From contig CM054153.1 of assembly GCA_028751875.1 (NCBI GenBank), positions 15,111,960-15,175,959 of the forward strand: a DNA stretch of 64,000 nucleotides. The letters are read 5' to 3'. Of the stretch, positions 23,876 to 34,643 are shown piece after piece (position 1 is the first letter of the stretch; the number at the start of each line of letters is the position of its first letter). This DNA comes from Rapana venosa. Taxonomy: Eukaryota > Mollusca > Gastropoda > Neogastropoda > Muricidae. Below the pieces are notes generated by a model. That model saw nothing but the letters and a program-made list of their open reading frames with translations. It made no database searches and was not told where the DNA came from. The translations under genes and the position numbers were made by a program.

Positions 23876-23948
23876 CTGTTGGAATGATGTGTTCAGTACT
23901 TTCGTTCTCCTGAACACCATGAATGACACACTCTGCTCTGACCAACAG
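23876..23948 (+). ncRNA. Box C/D snoRNA, SNORD59-like, copy 2
   Basis: 73 nt with perfect 7-bp terminal stem CTGTTGG/CCAACAG. Box C ATGATGT, D' guide ACTTTCGTTCTC, box D' CTGA, box C' TGAATGA and box D CTGA directly before the closing stem. It lies about 480 nt past exon 4a. It differs from copies 1, 4 and 5 by GTTCAG for GATCAG after box C, a change shared with copy 3. Confidence 0.88.
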
Positions 23949-24233
23949 TCTCTGTAGTCATACACAGCGGGCTTGGATGGCAAGGCCAGGGATAGAATGA
24001 AATGTAAGGCTGTCTTTTGCTCTTGGAATGGGGTACGACAAAATGTGCATGCCCTTTGTCAACGATTTTCATTATCATGCAGGGTAGTTAGTGTAGGGAA
24101 GTGTGTGGAGGGGAGAGGGGGATAAAGTAAGAAAGGATTTTTAATTTAGTGTTGAATTCAAGATTTTTTCCCCACCTGTGTTGGGGTAAGGAGGACTGCA
24201 TTTTATTTTAAACTGAAGAACAAAATATAACAG

Positions 24234-26085
24234 TAGGTAGGACCATGGCTGCCACTAACCAGGTAAGTGTAGCGGAAAGTGGCAGAATTGACCAACTTAA
24301 CGCCCCATTTTCTCCATACAAATCTTAAAGAAAACCTTTCAAAAATATACCAATAAAAGTTAAATGCATCAACTCAACGTCTATAATATTATTTTGCACA
24401 AATGGTGACTGGATAAGAGCGAGCGATGCGTTAAATATCTTTCATAAACTGAAAAATCACCACTGCCAGAGCCTTACTCGCTAAAAACACAACTCAGTGA
24501 ATTTTCCAGCTTCATCTTCTATCACGATCGGGAGCTTTCAACAACACAAACCTATTCATAGCGCATACTATTGGAAAGAAGAAACTTCCCGCTAACTGAA
24601 TATACGATGGGATTTTTTGTGAATTTTTTCAAAGATATAGTATTATACTTTAAAAAAGTATCTACATTTTGCGGAAGTCGTAGAAATTTCGGTATAAATC
24701 ATAGAAAAAATCCCCAAGCACCATTAGAAAGTCGTTTTTAAAAAAACAAATAACTCTTTTCAGTTTATCGCTTAGTTCCGTTGATGACGTCCCATTCTCA
24801 TTTGCATACAGTACCTCCCTTTCTCTTACTAAACAAAATGGCGTTCTCCGCGAGTCAACGAACCAACACTTCAACTTGCGAACGTCAACAGAGATTTTCT
24901 ACGTGTACAGCGTAATACATTCACATTTGAAGAAATAGATGCTGTGTTTTTACTTTGTACATAATTACTATCGTATCTCGATGATTTTAGAATTAAAAAC
25001 TTTCATCGTTATCACAAGTTTAACCCAGACTGGGACCGCATGGAATGAAGAACTAGGTCATCGAGGGGTGCTCTCATAATTCATGAACTCTCGTGAAAAT
25101 TATCCATCATAACAATTAATCAGGGTGATAATTCTGTTCAAAATAGTTTCTAGTAGGGTTCTCTTTTTCCTTAGCGTCTGTAATTTGTTGTATCATGTCG
25201 AAATGTTTGACGAAACATCATGAATACAAATTCAAGAACGACAACTCTTTCCTCGATTTAATTTCTATCAGAAATTTTGACCGATCTGTTTACTGTCTGT
25301 TGTTTCTGTGGGTGTATAGGAATGCAGTTTTAACAGAAATAGTTATACTGTGATTAGAAAACACTCATCGATGCATCTATTCAAGTTCATGCCGATCAAA
25401 ACTTTTTTTTCTGAATCAAAGCATGCAAGTGCTATTGAAATTAAATTTAACTTGGTTTTTTTCTCTCGGCTACTTTTGCAGTTCAGTTGCTTTTGCAGTT
25501 CATGCATTTTCTTCACTATTTTTCATGAAGTTGTGTTGTTTATCCAAACAGAATCACTTGGAATGCCCTTTGATAAGACTCATTGTTTGAAGACAAACAT
25601 TTTGATAGGTGAACCATTTCTGTCAGTCAAGTAGAAGCTGAGATATGATGATATGCCTACAGGCAGGACTTGTGTTATTGTTTGGACTGGCTTTATACAT
25701 TCACAAATTACTGTCGTAAGGGTCTTTTGGATGATTGCAGTTTGCCTCTGCATGACTTTTAGCCTCTAGGAAAAAATACACAGCACCTGAGTAATAAGTA
25801 CAAGCTGTAATATAGATCTTAGACACTTTCAGGCATTCTTGTGGTTTTGACAGGAGGGTAAAGTACCCCCCTTTCGACTCAAATCATGAGCTATTTTTAG
25901 AATTTTTCTCTGATTTTGATGTAAAATTCCATTTGTTTCCTTTGACTTATTTTCCTATTTTTTTTAAATATTTGTTTTTTCAAAGTAACATAAAACTTTG
26001 ATTTGTTCCTTTACAAGATTCAGCGCTATATAAATTCCATACATTATTATTAAAGTGCAGTGAAAAGTTTGCTCCTTTAACCTTA
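24234..26085 (+). other. Unduplicated spacer between the two duplication copies
   Basis: Starts with a possible mini-exon (24234-24269) ending ACCAG|GTAAGTG after ATAACAG. Then AT-rich sequence with one promoter-like patch at 24784-24840. No larger gene is supported; the open frames seen lack domains. Confidence 0.4.
24784..24840 (+). promoter_or_regulatory. Promoter-like patch: CRE half, octamer, pyrimidine tract
   Basis: TGACGTC (24785-24791), the octamer ATTTGCAT (24800-24807) and a pyrimidine run CCTCCCTTTCTCTT (24814-24827), then ATGGCG at 24838 opening a frame of 25 codons. The grouping looks like a small promoter with a TOP-like start, but it may be chance. Confidence 0.25.
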
Positions 26086-26213
26086 AAAAATGCTTCAGCC
26101 TCAGGGCACAGTCCCCTAACCACTGTGTTTTGGGGAAGGAGGCAATTTCCCCCCCCCCACCCCCCCCAATTACATTTTGGATTCTCAGTGGTGGGTGGGC
26201 AGCTATGAAAACT
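26086..26213. mobile_element. MITE 3'-end fragment (family of 21080-21718)
   Basis: Contains ATGCTTCAGCCTCAGGGCAC and the end GGGTGGGCAGCTATG, matching the last ~125 bp of the MITE at 21080-21718, with a C-rich tract in the middle. Confidence 0.65.
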
Positions 26214-26279
26214 GTATCATTATTTTTTTATTGATTATTTTGTCAATTGCAGCAAGCTATTGAGGCCACATTAAAATTA

Positions 26280-27098
26280 TTTGTGTATTGTAAGTTATAC
26301 TTACAGAAACTTGATGTGTTCAGTTAACCATAATTAGCTATGTGTTTTGTAAGTTATACTTACAGCAACTTAATGCATTCAGTCAACCATAATTACCTGT
26401 AGATACTCTTGAGTCTGCAGGTCTGCGATATTTGTGTGTTGTTGTAATACTTACAGAAACTTGATGTGTTCAGTTAATAACCATAATTATCTATAGATCT
26501 ATACTCTGTGTCTGCAGGTCGGGGATATTTGTGTTTTGTTACAAGTTATACTTACAGAAATGTGATGTGGTCAGTTAACCATAATTATCTATAGATACTC
26601 TCGTGTCTGCAGGTAATGGATATTTGTGTTTTGTTGTAAGTTATACTTACTATGGGGACGGGATAGCCCAGTGGTCGGAGCACTTGCTTTCCCCCAGCCA
26701 AGTTAAGCAGCGTCGAGCGTGGTTACCAGTTGGATGGGTGACCGTTTGCGCGCCTTGGCTTCAGTACAGTTCCCCCAGTTCACCCAGCTGTAAATGGGTA
26801 CCTGCCTTCTTTAGGGTCAGGGAAGGTTAAGCAGCGAGGGAGAGGAGATGGGCGCCGCCCTCAATATGCTGGCCCTAGAGAAGTGAGGTCTCTGACGCCT
26901 CACTCCCCTACGACCTTATAGGTTATGGGACTCCTTTACCTTTACCTTTTTATACTTACAGAGACTTGATGTGTTCAGTTAATAACCATAATTATCTAGA
27001 TATTCTTGTGTCTGGTAATTTGTGTTTTGTTGTAAGTTATACTTACAGAAACTCGATGTGTTCAGTTAACCATAATTATCTATGCTCTGTGTCTGCAG
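26280..27098 (+). repeat. Tandem splice-site units, array B
   Basis: Five to six degenerate units like those of array A, several with TGTCTGCAGGT followed about 23 bp later by GTAAGTTATAC or a decayed form of it. One unit holds the SINE. The array abuts the exon at 27099. Confidence 0.75.
26651..26949 (+). mobile_element. tRNA/5S chimeric SINE, copy 2
   Basis: 299 bp with the same TTATACTTAC target duplication (26641-26650 and 26950-26959) as copy 1, so both come from one insertion before the segmental duplication. A few substitutions separate them (for example GGACGGGATAGCCCAGTGG in the head). Confidence 0.85.
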
Positions 27099-27229
27099 GT
27101 CTGGGAGGGGAAGGCCATCTGGTCCAAAGTCCTGACCTCTAACATCGTTGGGGGCAGGGTACTGAAGAGCTGTTCACCAGCTTCCTACAGGGTGTGAGAA
27201 CTGCAGCCCTTGACAAAGCTTTTCCTCAG
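27099..27229 (+). other. Host gene exon 4b (predicted, duplicated)
   Basis: Acceptor CTGTGTCTGCAG and donor CCTCAG|GTGAGTAG; 131 bp. It differs from exon 4a by scattered substitutions, with no reading frame specially preserved. Confidence 0.6.
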
Positions 27230-27690
27230 GTGAGTAGTTGTGGAGTTCAGTTTGTGCTAAAGTGGCAGTATTTGTTTTGATAGGTTTCTGAGAATGTATC
27301 ACCTGCCATAACTGATTACGAGAATCTCAAGTTCAAATTGAAAACCTTAGTGAAAGCTTTTTAATGTACTGTGGTGGACATGCAGGTGGTATATTGCACT
27401 TAATATCAAATACCACATGCAGAGAAAAACATAGATGATTAATACCTAGTTTAAAAAAAACAACAACAACAACCTTAGAACCTAGTTGACAACTTTTTTG
27501 TTCATAAATATATAGGAGATGAAATCATCAAGGCTGGTATAAGATGTCGCATCGCTGTCAAGAGTGATGAAAAAGAAGTGGAATCAAATAGCGCCTGTGC
27601 CTCATCTTAAGCTTTGAGGGTATAGTACTCTGAAGTCAATGATAGTTTGTAGGGGTAATATATCGACAGAAAAAATCTTAAACTGTAGAG

Positions 27691-27763
27691 CTGTTGGAAT
27701 GATGTGTTCAGTACTTTCGTTCTCCTGAACACCATGAATGACACACTCTGCTCTGACCAACAG
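27691..27763 (+). ncRNA. Box C/D snoRNA, SNORD59-like, copy 3
   Basis: 73 nt, identical to copy 2 over its length, with 7-bp stem CTGTTGG/CCAACAG, boxes C, D', C' and D, and the same 18S-complementary D' guide. It was carried along by the segmental duplication, about 460 nt after exon 4b. Confidence 0.88.
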
Positions 27764-28033
27764 TCTCTAGTCATACACAGCGGGCTTGGATGGTAAGGCC
27801 AGGGATAGAATGAAATGTAAGGCTGTCTTTTGCTCTTGGAATGGGGTACAACAAAATGCGCATGCCCTTTGTCAAACGTTTTCATTATCATCATGCAGGG
27901 TAGTGTAGGGGAGAGGGGGATGAAGTAAGAAAGGATTTTAAATTCAGTATTGAATTCAAGATTTTTTTTGGTCCACCTGTCTTGGGATAAGGAGGACTGC
28001 ATTTCATTTTACACTGAAAAACAAAATATAACA

Positions 28034-28722
28034 GCAATTTGCCCATAAAACCTTTTGATTTACATCATGAAGAGCAAGTAAGAAATGCTGAAATGGTAAG
28101 AATTATGGACAGTGCAGAAAACTTCTTTGGACAGAAAAGGTGACCATACCAACTGCTATAAATGTAATCTGAAATGCATTGAGTTTTGCTCAGTAGCAAA
28201 TTTATAATGCAAGATCTGAAAATATTCAAGATTTTGACCTGATGGTAAAAAGATTTATTTGCCTGGTCAGTAACTTGCAAGGTTTGCTTGGTTTCATGGT
28301 TATATTTTCATGGCTTCAGCGTTATTTAATCCAAACCCGCTCACTTCTCCATCTTTTGAAAAAGTTTATTTTGTAGTTAAGCAGCATAGGATGGGCAAAT
28401 TCAAACCATAAATGTTAATGGAAAAGTCTGTTCACCACAAAAAAATATTTTGAAGTTAAAAAAAAAATTGAAGAAAGTTTGGTCATCCAAAAACAAAAGG
28501 AGATTGGGAAAAAATGTCCTGATGGCCAGCAGAAATGATAGGAGAATGAGGTTCTCTTTGAAATCTGTTAGTCATTACTTCTTGCTGTCGTTTCAATTTG
28601 TGAAATGTTGACCATCATCTGTGACACTGGAGTCATTAGGACTGAAAGTAGAAAGGGTTACGGTAAAAGAGTGATATGATGATTGTATCTGAAGGTAAGA
28701 CATCAATACAGACAGAGTGGAG
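28034..28722 (+). other. Intron sequence between snoRNA copies 3 and 4
   Basis: AT-rich. A weak exon candidate at 28034-28075 ends AGCAA|GTAAGAA after ATAACAG. No other signal seen. Confidence 0.35.
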
Positions 28723-28795
28723 CTGTTGGAATGATGTGATCAGTACTTTCGTTCTCCTGAACACCATGAATGACACACTCTGCTCTGACCAACAG
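28723..28795 (+). ncRNA. Box C/D snoRNA, SNORD59-like, copy 4
   Basis: 73 nt with perfect stem CTGTTGG/CCAACAG, box C ATGATGT, D' guide ACTTTCGTTCTC before CTGA, C' TGAATGA and box D CTGA. Flanking sequence is unrelated to copies 2 and 3, so this copy moved or duplicated alone, or its flanks have diverged fully. Confidence 0.88.
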
Positions 28796-29121
28796 TAAAC
28801 GAGAAAGTATATCACTAGTGGGCAAATTACAGGATTTTTAAACTTCTGTTGGTTTGGTTTGGTTTGGTTTTTGAACTGTTGTTGTACATGAATCATTTGG
28901 AGTTGATACTCTACAGATTTACTGATAAGGTTGTTCCCTACAAGGTTGATCAATCCAAAAGCAGCTGTATTTTAGTGAAGATTTTAGCTGTATTCAGTAC
29001 AAGTCCCTGACAGGAAAGGCAACAATCTTCTAGTTCCTGAAATTGCATATAGCGGTTTGAAACTTGGTGGCCTCGGGTGATTGATATTTTTCTGTGATCT
29101 CTCTCATTAACTGACATGCAG

Positions 29122-29268
29122 ACCTGCCAGTGCCTTACTCCTCTTCATGTATATGATGATGTTACAATGCGGAAGATCAGGCCTATACATGATTCATATC
29201 GGCTTTTGATGGGTTGGTCTAATAAAGTGGAAGAAATCTAACTGTAGATCTCTTGCTCTCTTAGTCAG
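29122..29268 (+). other. Host gene exon 5 (predicted)
   Basis: Acceptor TTAACTGACATGCAG and donor TTAGTCAG|GTGAGTATG. 147 bp with no long reading frame. Lies between snoRNA copies 4 and 5, as expected for one snoRNA per intron. Confidence 0.5.
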
Positions 29269-29427
29269 GTGAGTATGTGACCTTGAAAGCACCAACTTGG
29301 TTATTGTAATGTTGGTTTTATTACAGTCTCATATATTTCTATGCCCATACTTGCATCATATCAAGTTCTGTCTTAGAAAATCAAGATTTCTTTATATTTA
29401 TTATTAGACAATAGAGAAGAAGAAAAA

Positions 29428-29500
29428 CTGCTGGAATGATGTGATCAGTACTTTCGTTCTCCTGAACACCATGAATGACACACTCTGCTCTGACCAACAG
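29428..29500 (+). ncRNA. Box C/D snoRNA, SNORD59-like, copy 5
   Basis: 73 nt with boxes C, D', C' and D and the same D' guide. The 5' stem arm is CTGCTGG, so the stem with CCAACAG has one mismatch (C opposite A). It lies about 160 nt after exon 5, closer to the upstream exon than the other copies. Confidence 0.82.
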
Positions 29501-30435
29501 TTGCTGTAGTTATACACAAAGAAGCTGGGATAGTATTGGACATTTCAGATTGAGTGCATGGCCTAGTGTGTTTCTGTCTTGTACATGCCTCCACTATCGA
29601 ATTCTCAAATGTTTAGCAGTGGATTTTATTTAAAGACTAATTCGTCTGCCATTGTCGGCTTCATTTTTAATGTAGAGTATAAATTTTTGAAAACAATTTT
29701 TTTCCCCCTTGCTAATAGTAGTTTAAAATGCCATGGTTGACACAATGCTTATTGCAAGTGTAGAGAGATGGTACATTTCTGCAAAATGCTGTGCTGTTCC
29801 ATGCCAGTTTTAGATTCAGCACTTTCTCTTAAAGGCAAAAAAAGCACAAACGCTTGCATGATTTTATAATTCAAATGGTTTTTTTTAGTTTGGGGTTGTT
29901 TTTTTTATGGAGGCAAAATAGTTTGCCTTTATGTTTTGTGTGTGTGTGTTCTTTTTTTGCTATATTCTGAAACCTGTTGGGTTTTTTCCCGAATGCCACA
30001 AATAGATGTGCTTACCTTGTATTGCACATCAACTGACAGCTGTTATATCGGTTTTCAGAATTGGATTACTTTCCTACAAAATTCAGTTCATTTTTTTTTC
30101 ACATTGTTTTTTGAGGGTTTGTTGTTGGGGTTTTTTTGGTACTTTTGTCCAGTTGTATTATTGAAACTTCAGTTTTGAAAATGTTTTGCTTTGTGAAGAA
30201 TTTCTTTTCCTCACACAAAAGATCTCTGAAAAACAAACTAGATAGCAATAACTCTTGTACAAAGGGAAGAACTGCAAGCATATTACATATTATCTAGACA
30301 GCGATTACTCTGAAGGCTTGCATTGTCTCCCTTGGACTGAGAGGCACTGTAAAACCTAATGTAGCTGAAGACTGATTTTGAACAGCCACACAGTCCAGAT
30401 TATGTTTCTGAGTATCATTTTTAATAGTACAATTA
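29501..30435 (+). other. Intron sequence, AT-rich
   Basis: No gene or known repeat seen. T-rich stretches on the plus strand and short GT runs only. Confidence 0.4.
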
Positions 30436-31962
30436 CAGGGTTCATACAAATCTTAAAAAGCCCTAAAAGGCCCTGATTTTTGAAGATCCAAAATAAGGCC
30501 CCTAAAAAGCCCTAAAAATGAGACTATGGCCTTGGAGGCTCTAAAAAGCCCTAAAAATGGGAACCATGAATGAGAGTTTCTGTTGAAATGTAGGCTAAAC
30601 AAATATACAAAATGAAAGCAAGAAGGGTGTCCAAAGATCGTATTATCGCTGATAGAATGCCTGTCGTCTGCTATTCCAGTCTATTTTGCCAAGGGAGGAA
30701 ATTTACCATATTCGCTTTGCTTTCACCAGTTATTTTTTTACATGCGGAGGACTATCTACCCCTATGGTATATCCGTAATTTGTTCGGAAAATGATGTTTA
30801 TTTATGGAACTGCGATCCTGAGTAAAAAAAACAACACGCCAGTTTTCTGTTTACTGCGCTTAAGTCCTTCTCAACGAGATTTTTCAATTTTAGCACAGCT
30901 GCGCTGTGAATAGCTATTCTTTCTCCTGTGTGCATGCACAGTTTACAAAATGGCAGTCAGTGATACATTCAGGTGTCAGAATGGGAAAAAAATTAAAACC
31001 TGAGGCCAAATATGTTCTTTATTTGAGGAGATTATCCCTGCAGAACGCATACAGAAACGAATCCAGTTAATAAGGCAAGTCAGAAATGCCAGCACTTTGC
31101 ATACTTTCCACTGCTCAATGTGGTTGATTTAGTTGACTTTACTTTCAAATTCGCGGCTTATTCAGTTATTGGCAGACTTGATCTGAAGATTCTTGGTTTT
31201 TAAAAAAAAATTACTATGGGGAGAGGGCGTGGGCATCCTTTTCAAGCCAGTGTTAGGCCTACCACTCGGTCTGCATTGACGATACGGGACTATGTATTCA
31301 TAGTGAAGAGAATTTGTGTCCAGCAACATCTCTATGTCTTGTGCATGCATGTGCACACATGCAATCTATGTGTGTGTGTGTGTGAATGCCTGCATGTACG
31401 TATGTGTGAGATTGAAATAAAGGAGCAGAATTTGGAAGAGGCACTGTGACTCTGTGAGGGTATTGTTATTTCCAGTTCTAGTATCAGGTAACTGGGTAAT
31501 CATCTGTATCTTTGATAAGGCAAGGAGACTAGTTTACATCAGATGAAGTTTGAGGGATAGTGTCTTAAGTTCACTTTGCTAGTTGTTTGTGAAAAAACCT
31601 ATTAAAATCAGAGACACTTATTTCAGTTTTCACCTTGCTTGGTATTTCAAGACATGGAGACTTCCATCACATCATGATTTGATGTTTTACTGTGTGAAGA
31701 TTTTAATTCATTCTGGTATATATGAATGATTGAAAGACTTTATTCTAGAACTTAACTTGGATTTGTGTCAATAATCAATATCCAACGTGCAGTTTTAGAC
31801 AAGAAGACTTTGCTTACATGAGTTTGAGATTTGTTTATCAAAGTAAACATGTACACAGGTTGATAATTATTCTTTGATAGCCCGCGGCTAGGCCCTAAAT
31901 TTGGAAATAATGGCCCCTAAAAAGGCCCTAAATTTCCCCCCACCAAGTCTGTATGAACCCTG
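30436..31962. mobile_element. hAT-like non-autonomous DNA transposon
   Basis: Begins CAGGGTTCATACA and ends with its reverse complement TGTATGAACCCTG. The immediate flanks repeat AATTA (30431-30435 and 31963-31967), a possible 5-bp target duplication. Subterminal AAAAAGCCCTAAAAGGCCC blocks recur near both ends in inverted arrangement. CAGGG termini are typical of the hAT superfamily. No transposase frame is recognisable in the 1.5 kb. Confidence 0.7.
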
Positions 31963-32702
31963 AATTAAATATGTTTTGAAAATGTGATGTTTCCAGAAAA
32001 TGAAATTTGAACAGTTTTTCAACAAAATTGCTGTAGCTTTTAGAAAAGATTGTAGACAAATTTATTCAACGAATGTTTTATTTCTAATGTAATGATGTAA
32101 TTGAAAGCATTTTACTTTTCTGTACTTACTACTGATTTTTTTTCCATTGATCTTTTATTTTATTTTGCTTTTGTTGGGATATACTTTTGTTGTTAAGGTT
32201 TTCAACCAGAGCAAAGGCCCCTTACCCTTGTGGAGAAGAGCTGTGTAATTTTGCAAAGAGTAATCTCTGCTTTGTCAAAGCACACACAGGTCTATAAAGT
32301 CAGTCAACCCCCCTCATGGCAAAACATAAGACTGTGCTGCCTCTTGCTAATGTCTTTTTTTTTTAAATCTCCATCATGAAGAACTTAAATTGGAGTTGAC
32401 TGCTTGTCAGACTTGTTCAATTACAACAATTCATATACATGTTCAGCAGCATATTATTTTAGATACCTTTGTATTGTCTCTCTTTTTTTTTTTTTTCAAA
32501 CTGAAGCTGGCTGAAATGAAACCAAAGTTTGGAGTAGATAGTTGCTTTGAAAATTGAAGAGAGACTGCTGGAAAATATGTTATGATAATGTATGCATTGT
32601 CAGTATATGGCAGTCCATCAATAATGATGGCATGTTACCAGTGATAAAATACAGGAATGTATGTTAATGGTTTAGGTAACCTGCAAAACTGATCTGTTTC
32701 AG

Positions 32703-33055
32703 ACTGTCAACACCACATCAACTGCAAGCCATGTAGCAAGATCACCTCACCTGTGCTTTGTTTGGTAACAAAAAGCAGCCTACAAGAGAAGATACTTGTG
32801 CTGATCTTCAAGAAAGTCAACAGAACCTGTGTCATCTGGTGCTGCTGCTGTTGTCTTCAGAAGCGTGGGAGCAGCCCACCTTCCATCCCAGACCCTGTCT
32901 AGAGATCGGCCTGTGTGCCTCTTTCATGAAGAGACTGGACTTGATTGGTGTGAGCCGGAGACCGCTTCAGCTTTTCTGTATTGCTGTGATGGATTCTGTG
33001 CTCCCCTGCAACAGTCCCTGATTCTTCTGCAGCCCTGAGGAGCACGCCAAGGCCA
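32703..33055 (+). other. Host gene exon 6 (predicted, 3' edge uncertain)
   Basis: Acceptor ATCTGTTTCAG at 32702. The segment is GC-richer than its surroundings. Possible donors are TTTG|GTAACA (32764) and CCAAG|GTCACT (about 33058). An open frame at 32758-33021 has no known domain and probably reflects composition. Confidence 0.35.
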
Positions 33056-33114
33056 AGGTCACTGGGACAGTGTGCTAGCTAGCTGATTGGATGGTCCATC
33101 GCCAATGTTCACAT

Positions 33115-33570
33115 TCTTTTCAAGTGCAGATCTGTGGTCTGATGATAAGGCATTTATTAAGAAAATGAGTGTTGCAGACTCAAATCCCATCTGAAGAAGT
33201 TGGGACCCCCCCCCTCCCCTCAAAATTCCACTGGACCATTGCTGGTCTGGATGCTTGCTTGTCATATGAGGGGGGTAAAATGAGGCTTGGAGGGTGGCCT
33301 TTAGGATGAGATGATAAACCAAGGTCTCAGTGCAACATGCATTTCACATGCACTAAAAAGAGAGTCATCTTGGCCAAAGTTTGTCAACACCCCCACCTCC
33401 CAAAAAAAATTCTGAGGAAACAAACATACATCCTTGCATGTAGAAAAAAAAGTAAGAAAGGTGTACCACTTCATTTGTGGCAACATGTTCTCCCCAGGGA
33501 GAGCAGCATAAATTTCAAGCAGAGAAATTTGCCATTGCTATAAAGGAAAAGCAGAAGTAGAAGGTAGAAC
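33115..33570 (+). mobile_element. SINE-A copy, degenerate
   Basis: A-box-like GTGGTCTGATGATAAGGC and B-box-like GCAGACTCAAATCCC. Then GATGAGATGATAAACCAAGG, AACATGCATTTCACATGC and the 3' part GGGAGAGCAGCATAAATTTC and CAGAGAAATTTGCC. Confidence 0.65.
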
Positions 33571-34643
33571 AGGTCACAGTTCAATACGACAGCAGTGAAG
33601 TGCTTGTGGGCTATCTGGTATCATCCCACCTTCTTGATATGTGATGCAGTGCAGGTACACTTGTTTTTCAAGTAGTTAACTCCCATTTACAAGTTCTTTC
33701 ATGATGTGCGGATTAGCTTCAGGGCACACACCAGGGTTCATACAGTCCTCTAAAGTTTTTGATAGGGGGGGGGGGGTTCCTATCTCAAGGCCTTGAACAT
33801 CCTTAAAAAAAATCTCCTTTTTTTGCTAGATGCTGATATTGATTTCTATAGAAGCAGACCTACCTCATACAGAAAGTGATGCAAAATGTTAGCACTACAG
33901 TTTCAAATTGAAAACTTGATGATTTTTACCTATTCTAAATGACTCTATTTCTGTTTGCACCAAAACTGCAATTCCTTTGAAAACGATTTTTTAGCACAGC
34001 TGTGTGTAAGAATATTTTTGTAACTTTCTTATCTGTGAAGATAGTGGTTCACAATGGGGATTTCAGTGATGTTAATGACAACATTCTGTACATTTAAAAA
34101 AACAAACTACAGATTACAAAGATAAAGATTTTTTTGTAATTGTAAGGAATTTCAGAATTCCATCATTTTCAAAAAAAAGAGGGGAGATGGGATCCTGATC
34201 CGTTGAGAAAATGTGTGTATGTGGTATCATTCTTTTGATGGAGAAAAGCTGCTCTGTCGGTTAGCTAACTACTGTGGCACCAGAAACAAAAGAGGCTCTC
34301 CATTTCAAAATCCACCAGTAACATACCACAGATAGGAGAGAGGTCTATTTTCAAAGGCCTGTGCAAGGTACACATAGTTTGTGCAGTTCATGTAAGTTTG
34401 GAATTTGAGGTGGGTGGGCGCATGGTCTTGCAGATTCAGATTAGCTCAGTGGTGGTTGTATATTGAGTTCTGTGCTGAAAATTCCTGTGTGTGGTTCATC
34501 AGATCACAGATACTAATTGCAATGACTTCTTTCTCATCTGGTGTTAATGATAGTCGGTAATACTATGTCTGTCAGTTGTATTCAGGAAGTTTAAAACTTT
34601 TTTTTTTTTTATCTTCAACTTATTCATATTTTTTTCCCTGCAG

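Larger units (their letters stand above)
22546..24233 (+). repeat. Segmental duplication, copy A
   Basis: Matches 26280-28033 in order and orientation: tandem splice-site units, a SINE at the same internal position with the same 10-bp target duplication, exon (23266), snoRNA copy 2 and the following intron down to AACAAAATATAACAG. Most of the pair is nearly identical, with small indels. Confidence 0.9.
26280..28033 (+). repeat. Segmental duplication, copy B
   Basis: Partner of 22546-24233. It carries its own splice-site array, the same SINE insertion, the exon at 27099 and snoRNA copy 3. The match ends at ATATAACAG (28033). Confidence 0.9.

Noticed and set aside
32758..33021. Open frame as a small protein gene
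   Set aside because: Starts at a non-ATG codon, lacks homology that I recognise and overlaps predicted splice signals and GC-richer exon-like sequence.
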